Assembly (NCBI GenBank): GCA_910584725.1
Contig: CAJUBE010000015.1
Location: 35,376-99,375, forward strand
Source: an uncultured Lachnospiraceae bacterium
GTDB lineage: Bacteria; Bacillota; Clostridia; Lachnospirales; Lachnospiraceae
Direction: 5' to 3'
Length of the DNA stretch: 64,000 nucleotides
The notes beneath the pieces were generated by a model. It was not told the DNA's origin and did no database searches. It worked only from the letters and a program-made list of their open reading frames with translations. This document shows, piece after piece, positions 59,081-64,000 of this stretch (its first letter is position 1; each line of letters starts with the position of its first letter). Position numbers and translations under genes: made by a program.

Positions 59081-60589
59081 TTGGGGCAGGACAATTTACT
59101 GGTCATGGAAGAGATCAAAAAGGAATTTCCGGGAGTTGTGGCGCTTAACAATGTCCGCTTTTTTTTGAGGGCAGGCGAGGTGCACGCTCTGCTGGGAGAA
59201 AACGGCGCCGGAAAATCAACGCTGATAAAGGTCTTGACAGGGGTGGAACATATGGATTCGGGGACCGTGATGATGGATGGCAGCGTCATTTCCATTAAAT
59301 CTCCTCTTGAGGCGCAAAAACACGGCATCAGCACCGTATATCAGGAAGTAAACCTCTGCCCGCATTTGAGTGTGGCGGAAAATATTTATGTTGGCAGGGA
59401 ACCGCTTAAATTTGGCAGGATTGATTGGAAGGAAATTATTCAAAGAGCGAAAGAGTTATTAAAGCAATTTGATCTGGATATTGATGTGACAAAGAAGTTA
59501 GACAACTATTCTGTGGCTGTTCAGCAGATGATCGCCATTGCGAGGGCAGTAGATGTGAAGGCAAAAATCCTGATTCTGGATGAGCCGACTTCAAGTCTGT
59601 CGAATACGGAAGTGGATAAGCTTTTTCGGATTATGCGTATGCTGAAAAAACAGGGGATGGGCATCGTCTTTGTCACGCATTTTCTGGAGCAGGTTTATGA
59701 AATCACAGACCGGATCACAGTGCTTCGGAATGGCGAATATGTAGGCACTTATGATACCGATAAGTTGCCCAGAGTAGAGCTGATCGGGAAGATGATCGGC
59801 AAAGAGTATGAGGAACTGGCGGATGTTTCACGGTCCGCGGTGCAGGCGGGCACAGGAGAAGAGTATTTGCGTCTGGAAGATGCGGGCAGCGCAGATATTG
59901 CGCATATTTCGCTTCAGTTTAAGAAGGGAGAGGTCACGGGCTTTTCGGGGCTTTTGGGATCCGGCAGGAGTGAGATCGCAAGGCTGCTTTTCGGTGCGGA
60001 TAAAAAGACCTCGGGAAAAACATTCATCAAAGGACGCGAGGTTCACATCGCAGATCCGCTGGATGCGATTCGCAACGACATTGCTTTCTGTTCCGAGAAC
60101 CGAAAAAAGGAGGGTATTATCGGTGACTTGACCATCCGCGAGAATATTATCATTGCCCTGCAGGCAAAACGCGGACTTGGAAAGGCAATACGCTATAACG
60201 AAGCGCAAAAAATAGCCGAGAAGTTTATCGAGGAGCTGGCGATCAAAACACCGTCCACGGACCAGAAGATCAAAAATCTCTCCGGCGGGAATCAGCAGAA
60301 GGTACTGCTGGCACGCTGGCTGGCTACCAATCCGGAGTTACTGATTCTGGACGAGCCTACCCGGGGTATCGATATCGGCGCAAAAGCTGAAATTCAGAAA
60401 ATAGTCACAAGGCTGGCGAAGGAGGGCATGAGCTGCGTGTTTATTTCCTCTGAGATGGAAGAGATGCTGCGATGCTGCAGTAAGATGTATGTGCTGCGGG
60501 ATAAAGAGATTGTGGCGGAACTTGCCGGGGAAGAAATAAAAGAAGCGCGCATCATGGAGCATATTGCCGGAAAAGAGGTGGAAGCATGA
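59081..60589 (+). CDS. ytfR: Sugar ABC transporter ATPase, YtfR-like (two ATP-binding domains)
   Basis: 502 residues. TTG 59081 is chosen because AAGGAGG lies eight bases before it. Two ABC cassettes: N-terminal Walker A GENGAGKST, C-terminal Walker region GLLGSGRSEIARLLFG (degenerate), signature LSGGNQQKV in the second half, Walker B LLILDEPTRGID. Matches the RbsA/MglA/YtfR family. Start of the next gene overlaps by ATGA. Confidence 0.9.
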   Translation: MGQDNLLVMEEIKKEFPGVVALNNVRFFLRAGEVHALLGENGAGKSTLIKVLTGVEHMDSGTVMMDGSVISIKSPLEAQKHGISTVYQEVNLCPHLSVAENIYVGREPLKFGRIDWKEIIQRAKELLKQFDLDIDVTKKLDNYSVAVQQMIAIARAVDVKAKILILDEPTSSLSNTEVDKLFRIMRMLKKQGMGIVFVTHFLEQVYEITDRITVLRNGEYVGTYDTDKLPRVELIGKMIGKEYEELADVSRSAVQAGTGEEYLRLEDAGSADIAHISLQFKKGEVTGFSGLLGSGRSEIARLLFGADKKTSGKTFIKGREVHIADPLDAIRNDIAFCSENRKKEGIIGDLTIRENIIIALQAKRGLGKAIRYNEAQKIAEKFIEELAIKTPSTDQKIKNLSGGNQQKVLLARWLATNPELLILDEPTRGIDIGAKAEIQKIVTRLAKEGMSCVFISSEMEEMLRCCSKMYVLRDKEIVAELAGEEIKEARIMEHIAGKEVEA

Positions 60590-61602
60590 ATAAATTGAAA
60601 AGCAGAATGGAATTTCGTCCGTTGGTATCTCTGATTATCATTCTATTGGTCTGCGGCATTTTTTCGGGCGGTTCTTTTTTTGAAATATCGGTTGTGGAAG
60701 GGCATTTATACGGACGGTTGATTGATATCCTGCGAAACGGCAGCAGATATATGATTCTCGCAATCGGTATGTCCATGGTGCTGGCTACCGGCGGCACGGA
60801 TATTTCAGTGGGGTCCGTCATGGCTATTTCGGGAGCGCTTGCCTGCTCAATCGTTGACCAGAGAATTTTGGCGATGCTGCATGGGAATGTCTTTGCGGCG
60901 GTTGGAATCGCCCTTTTGGCGGGCGCCTTATGCGGCGCATGGAACGGTTTTTTGGTGGCGAAGCTGAAAGTGCAGCCCATTGTCGCGACGATGATCCTGA
61001 TGACTGCGGGGCGAGGCATCGCGCAGTTGATTGCGGACGGAAAAATTGTTACGATTACTTCGGATTCCTATTATTATATCAGCGGCGGATATGTGCTGGG
61101 ACTGCCGTTCCCTCTGTTTATTGCGGCGTTTATGCTTATCTTTGCGGTTCTCATCACGAAAAAGACCGCTTTTGGGCTTGCGGTGGAATCAATCGGTGTC
61201 AACGCTGACTCCGCGCGGCTTTCCGGCATTAAGGTTGAGCGGAATCTCTGGATGATCTACATATTCTGCGGGGTCTGTGCAGCGATTGCCGGACTGATTG
61301 AAAGTGCGGGCATCAAAGGAGCTGACTGTAATAACTGTGGACTGATGATTGAAATGGACGGTATTCTGGCGGTTGCCATCGGCGGAACCTCCTTGTCGGG
61401 CGGGCGGTTTTCTCTGATCGCCAGCATCATAGGCGCGTTGGTTGTCCAGACGATCACAACTATGATTCTTGCTTTCGGTGTCGCGCCGGAGGTCATACGG
61501 GTATTTAAGGCGCTGATTGTCATTGTGATCTGTCTTGCGCAGTCTCCGGCTTTTGTGGCTAAACTGAAGAACGCGTTTGGGAAGAAAAAGGTGGTGGCAT
61601 AA
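60586..61602 (+). CDS. ytfT: Sugar ABC transporter permease, YtfT-like
   Basis: 338 residues, about eight to ten membrane segments, BPD_transp_2 family with MSMVLATGGTDISVGSVMAISGALA and the conserved GGRFSLIASIIGALVV. Overlaps ytfR by four bases (ATGA) and the next gene by one (TAATG), so it is translationally coupled. In E. coli the galactofuranose system has the same two permeases. Confidence 0.88.
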   Translation: MNKLKSRMEFRPLVSLIIILLVCGIFSGGSFFEISVVEGHLYGRLIDILRNGSRYMILAIGMSMVLATGGTDISVGSVMAISGALACSIVDQRILAMLHGNVFAAVGIALLAGALCGAWNGFLVAKLKVQPIVATMILMTAGRGIAQLIADGKIVTITSDSYYYISGGYVLGLPFPLFIAAFMLIFAVLITKKTAFGLAVESIGVNADSARLSGIKVERNLWMIYIFCGVCAAIAGLIESAGIKGADCNNCGLMIEMDGILAVAIGGTSLSGGRFSLIASIIGALVVQTITTMILAFGVAPEVIRVFKALIVIVICLAQSPAFVAKLKNAFGKKKVVA

Positions 61603-62588
61603 TGGAGAAAAAAAGAGTAAAAATTAATAATGTCTCTCTGTTGATTGCGGTAGTTCTGCTGGTGGTCATGTACATAGCCGGTGCGAATATTTATGAACGG
61701 TTTGGCTCCGTTTCCACGATTCTGAATTTGTTTAACGACAATGCCTATCTGATTGTTGTATCAGTCGGCATGACTTTTGTTCTGCTGACGGGCGGCATTG
61801 ATATTTCAGTTGCATCCACTCTGGCATTTTCGGGCGTGTTTTCGGCTTTTCTGCTGGAGAAGGGGTGGTCGGCGGGTGTGGTTATCCCGTTGGTTCTGCT
61901 GATTGGCGCGTTTGTCGGCTATATGCAGGGATATGTCATTCATACCTTTGATATCGCGCCCTTTCTGGTCACGCTTGCCGGACAGTTTCTGATGAGAGGC
62001 ATGTGTGCGGTCATCAGCACGGTATCCATTCCAATCAATAACGGCTTTTATAAAGCGGTGGCGCTTGGAAAAATTTCATTTACTCTGAAATCGGGAGGCA
62101 GACCAAAGCTGTATTATTATGTGCTTGTGGCGGTGTTTGTGGTGCTGGCGGCTTGGTATGTACTGAAATATACCCGGTTTGGCAGAGCGGTCTATGCGGT
62201 TGGAAGCAATGAACAGAGCGCACAGTACATGGGGCTCAATGTGAAGCTGGTCAAGATTGGCGTTTATGCGATCAACGGTTTCTGTGCGGCATTGGGAGGC
62301 GTGCTGTTCAGCTTTTATACACTGGCAGGCTACTCTTTGCAGAACATGGGACTGGAACTGGATGCGATTTCTTCGGCGGTGATCGGAGGAACGCTCCTGA
62401 CGGGAGGCGTCGGCACAGTGATCGGTTCACTGGTCGGCGTGCTGATACAAGGTATTATCCAGACGATAGTAACCTACCAGAATCTGAACACATGGTGGAC
62501 AAAGGTTACTTTTGCGGGTATTTTGTGTTTCTTCATCCTTGTGCAGAAGATGGCGGCTGTGCGGGCTGAAAAACAGAAGGAAGCTTAA
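61602..62588 (+). CDS. yjfF: Sugar ABC transporter permease, YjfF-like
   Basis: 328 residues, second BPD_transp_2 permease: VSVGMTFVLLTGGIDISVASTLAFSGVF and GGTLLTGGVGTVIGSLVGVLIQG. ATG 61602 shares its A with the previous stop. It completes a YtfQRT-YjfF type importer, probably for galactofuranose or a related sugar. Confidence 0.88.
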   Translation: MEKKRVKINNVSLLIAVVLLVVMYIAGANIYERFGSVSTILNLFNDNAYLIVVSVGMTFVLLTGGIDISVASTLAFSGVFSAFLLEKGWSAGVVIPLVLLIGAFVGYMQGYVIHTFDIAPFLVTLAGQFLMRGMCAVISTVSIPINNGFYKAVALGKISFTLKSGGRPKLYYYVLVAVFVVLAAWYVLKYTRFGRAVYAVGSNEQSAQYMGLNVKLVKIGVYAINGFCAALGGVLFSFYTLAGYSLQNMGLELDAISSAVIGGTLLTGGVGTVIGSLVGVLIQGIIQTIVTYQNLNTWWTKVTFAGILCFFILVQKMAAVRAEKQKEA

Positions 62589-62599
62589 GAGGATGGCAA

Positions 62600-62645
62600 T
62601 GGTGACTACAGGTAATTTACCTGTAGTCATTATGTCGTTTTATTG
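62600..62645 (+). terminator. Terminator after yjfF
   Basis: ATGGTGACTACAGGT-AATTT-ACCTGTAGTCATTAT followed by a U-rich GTCGTTTTATTGTTT. Separates the transporter from the histidine kinase. Confidence 0.7.
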
Positions 62646-62690
62646 TTTAAGAATAAAAAGAATGTTTTTACCACGAAAGGATGTATGCGA

Positions 62691-64000
62691 ATGAAACATG
62701 TGATAGGTAAAATGAGGGATGCAAAATTTCGTGATAAACTGACATTCAGCACACTGGTTGTAGCGCTTATTCCGCTGTTGTTATTTTCCATGCTGATCAG
62801 TTCGATCATATTGCGGGAAATGGAAAAAAATTCGGGTAAGCTGACCCAGCAGATGGTGACGCAGACAAGCGAATCGCTGGATATCTATATCGGCACCATC
62901 GAAAAGCTGATGGATTTTCTGGGTGCCCAGAGCGATGGCAATTTGGCAGAGGCTGCTGGGCAGGGTAAAAGACTGGAAGAGGTGACAGCCGCAATTCTGA
63001 AAGCCTATCCGGAAATTTCCGGCATAACGATTGCCTATCCGGATGACAGCTATCTGGGGGAAGGCATGACGCGGATTTCCAGAGACAGATTTGCGGATGA
63101 ATCATGGTATCAGTATGCGATCGACCAAAAAGGACAGTTAGGTATTATCGGAAGCGCGCTTGGCAGGAATGTGGTGAATAATCTGAATGAAAGCTCGGAT
63201 TCCATTTTTTCTTTGGTAAAGGCTTATGGGAACGATGAATCGGGAAATGGATGCAGGGTGGTGCTGTTTGATATCCGGCATAATATGATCGAGCAGCTGA
63301 TTGGACGTGTCTCCATTGGGGAAGAGGGATTTTTGTATGTGGTAGACGAAAGTGATATCGTGTATACGCCCACCAACGATGTCGTTTATCGGATTGATCA
63401 GGCGTGCTATCGAAGGGAGGGGGAAGGAGGCGATGAAATCCGGATTCAGGGCAGGGATTACTTTGTGATGAATTGTTACAGCCCGTACTCCGGCTGGCGG
63501 ACGGTAGGAGTTGTCCCGCAAGCCGAATTTTCTGCAGGTATGAACTTTATCTATCATATGTTTTTTGTGTGTGCGATTGTTTGTATCATACTTGCCATGT
63601 TTGCGTCCGTTAAGGTGTCGGCAACGGCAACCCAGCCCATTTTAAGACTTTGCAGCCTTATGGAAGAGGTGGAGGCGGGAGATTTCTCGGTTCGTTTTGA
63701 CACAGTGCGCAAAGATGAAATCGGTTTGCTGGGCGGCTCTTTCAATCATATGATTGAGAAGATTAATGAGCTGATTAACGAACTGTATGTAGAAAAGCAG
63801 TATCGTCTGGAAGCACAGCTCAAGAGCCTTCAGGAGCAGATCAAGCCACACTTTTTATATAATACGCTGGATACGATAAGCTGGCTGGCAAGGGAGCATG
63901 GCGCGATGGATGTGGTCGGTCTGGTGGACGCGCTGACAAATATGTTCCGTGTCGGTCTTTCCAGCGGACGGGATTTTATTATGCTTCGGGAAGAGAAAAA
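62691..64000 (+). CDS. Sensor histidine kinase, YesM/LytS type (3' end outside the window)
   Basis: Runs off the right edge; 436 codons visible from ATG 62691 (AAAGGATG upstream). TM1 about 27-45 (LVVALIPLLLFSMLISSII), an extracellular dCache-like sensor about 46-280, TM2 about 290-305, HAMP about 308-360, then the His_kinase domain with EQIKPHFLYNTLDTISW (phospho-accepting histidine). The ATPase part and the expected AraC-type response regulator are beyond the window. Probably senses the sugar handled by the upstream transporter. Confidence 0.88.
   Translation, partial: MKHVIGKMRDAKFRDKLTFSTLVVALIPLLLFSMLISSIILREMEKNSGKLTQQMVTQTSESLDIYIGTIEKLMDFLGAQSDGNLAEAAGQGKRLEEVTAAILKAYPEISGITIAYPDDSYLGEGMTRISRDRFADESWYQYAIDQKGQLGIIGSALGRNVVNNLNESSDSIFSLVKAYGNDESGNGCRVVLFDIRHNMIEQLIGRVSIGEEGFLYVVDESDIVYTPTNDVVYRIDQACYRREGEGGDEIRIQGRDYFVMNCYSPYSGWRTVGVVPQAEFSAGMNFIYHMFFVCAIVCIILAMFASVKVSATATQPILRLCSLMEEVEAGDFSVRFDTVRKDEIGLLGGSFNHMIEKINELINELYVEKQYRLEAQLKSLQEQIKPHFLYNTLDTISWLAREHGAMDVVGLVDALTNMFRVGLSSGRDFIMLREEK

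Overview
The window looks like the chromosome of a spore-forming, anaerobic gut-type Firmicute, most likely Lachnospiraceae. This is inferred from the clostridial sporulation proteins (SpoIID, a SpoIIQ-like LytM protein, SipL), the PyrK/PyrD type 1B pair, strong AGGAGG ribosome sites, moderate-to-high GC coding DNA and the family profile. I see no phage, plasmid, tRNA, rRNA or CRISPR locus. Most genes are ordinary housekeeping or accessory genes. The unusual material lies largely between them.

Layout. 1-11 kb: the end of hflX, an aconitase-family hydratase, LamG and EF-hand surface proteins, spoIID-spoIIQ, an amidohydrolase, and a GH9-like lipoprotein that has lost its catalytic residues. 11-24 kb: an acyltransferase, a PrcB-like lipoprotein, pyrC, a HAD phosphatase, a MarR/flavin-oxidase pair, an Rpn-type nuclease, small regulators and transporters, ogt, pyrK-pyrD, a SUFU-domain protein and sipL. 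24-38 kb: an SMI1/KNR4 protein, a membrane-fused spermidine synthase, a GH42 beta-galactosidase, ispE-gntR-murI-DUF1934, a PPIase lipoprotein, asnS, an NlpC/P60 hydrolase and a radical SAM protein. 38.8-46.6 kb: larE-larB-larC (nickel-pincer nucleotide synthesis) followed by a nickel/peptide-type ABC transporter. 46.8-57.5 kb: a chemoreceptor, a diguanylate cyclase, a diaminopentanoate dehydrogenase-like enzyme, an XRE regulator with BceAB, a CPBP protease and an HD protein. 57.9-64 kb: a YtfQRT-YjfF sugar ABC transporter and the start of a YesM-type histidine kinase.

Three intergenic systems stand out. (1) Two copies of a structured RNA leader (before the hydratase and before pyrD) share one nearly identical hairpin. 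Their second hairpins differ in sequence but both keep 11-bp stems, 7-nt loops and a covarying 6-bp pseudoknot ending five bases before the Shine-Dalgarno. The pseudoknot strand could instead pair with the Shine-Dalgarno, which suggests a translational switch. (2) A modular palindromic repeat occurs at eight loci (nine units), all on the plus strand, mostly at or just after stop codons. It has covarying outer stems, three interchangeable inner hairpins and usually a trailing hairpin. One copy supplies the last codons and stop of larB. (3) The sipL ribosome site is buried in a 16-bp terminator-like helix, and a sigma-E-like promoter overlaps its 5' arm, so a sporulation transcript would escape the block.

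Functional links: pyrC, pyrK and pyrD are pyrimidine synthesis; spoIID, spoIIQ and sipL are engulfment and spore envelope; lar genes plus the transporter suggest nickel-cofactor supply for a LarA-type enzyme encoded elsewhere; ytf genes plus YesM suggest regulated sugar uptake.
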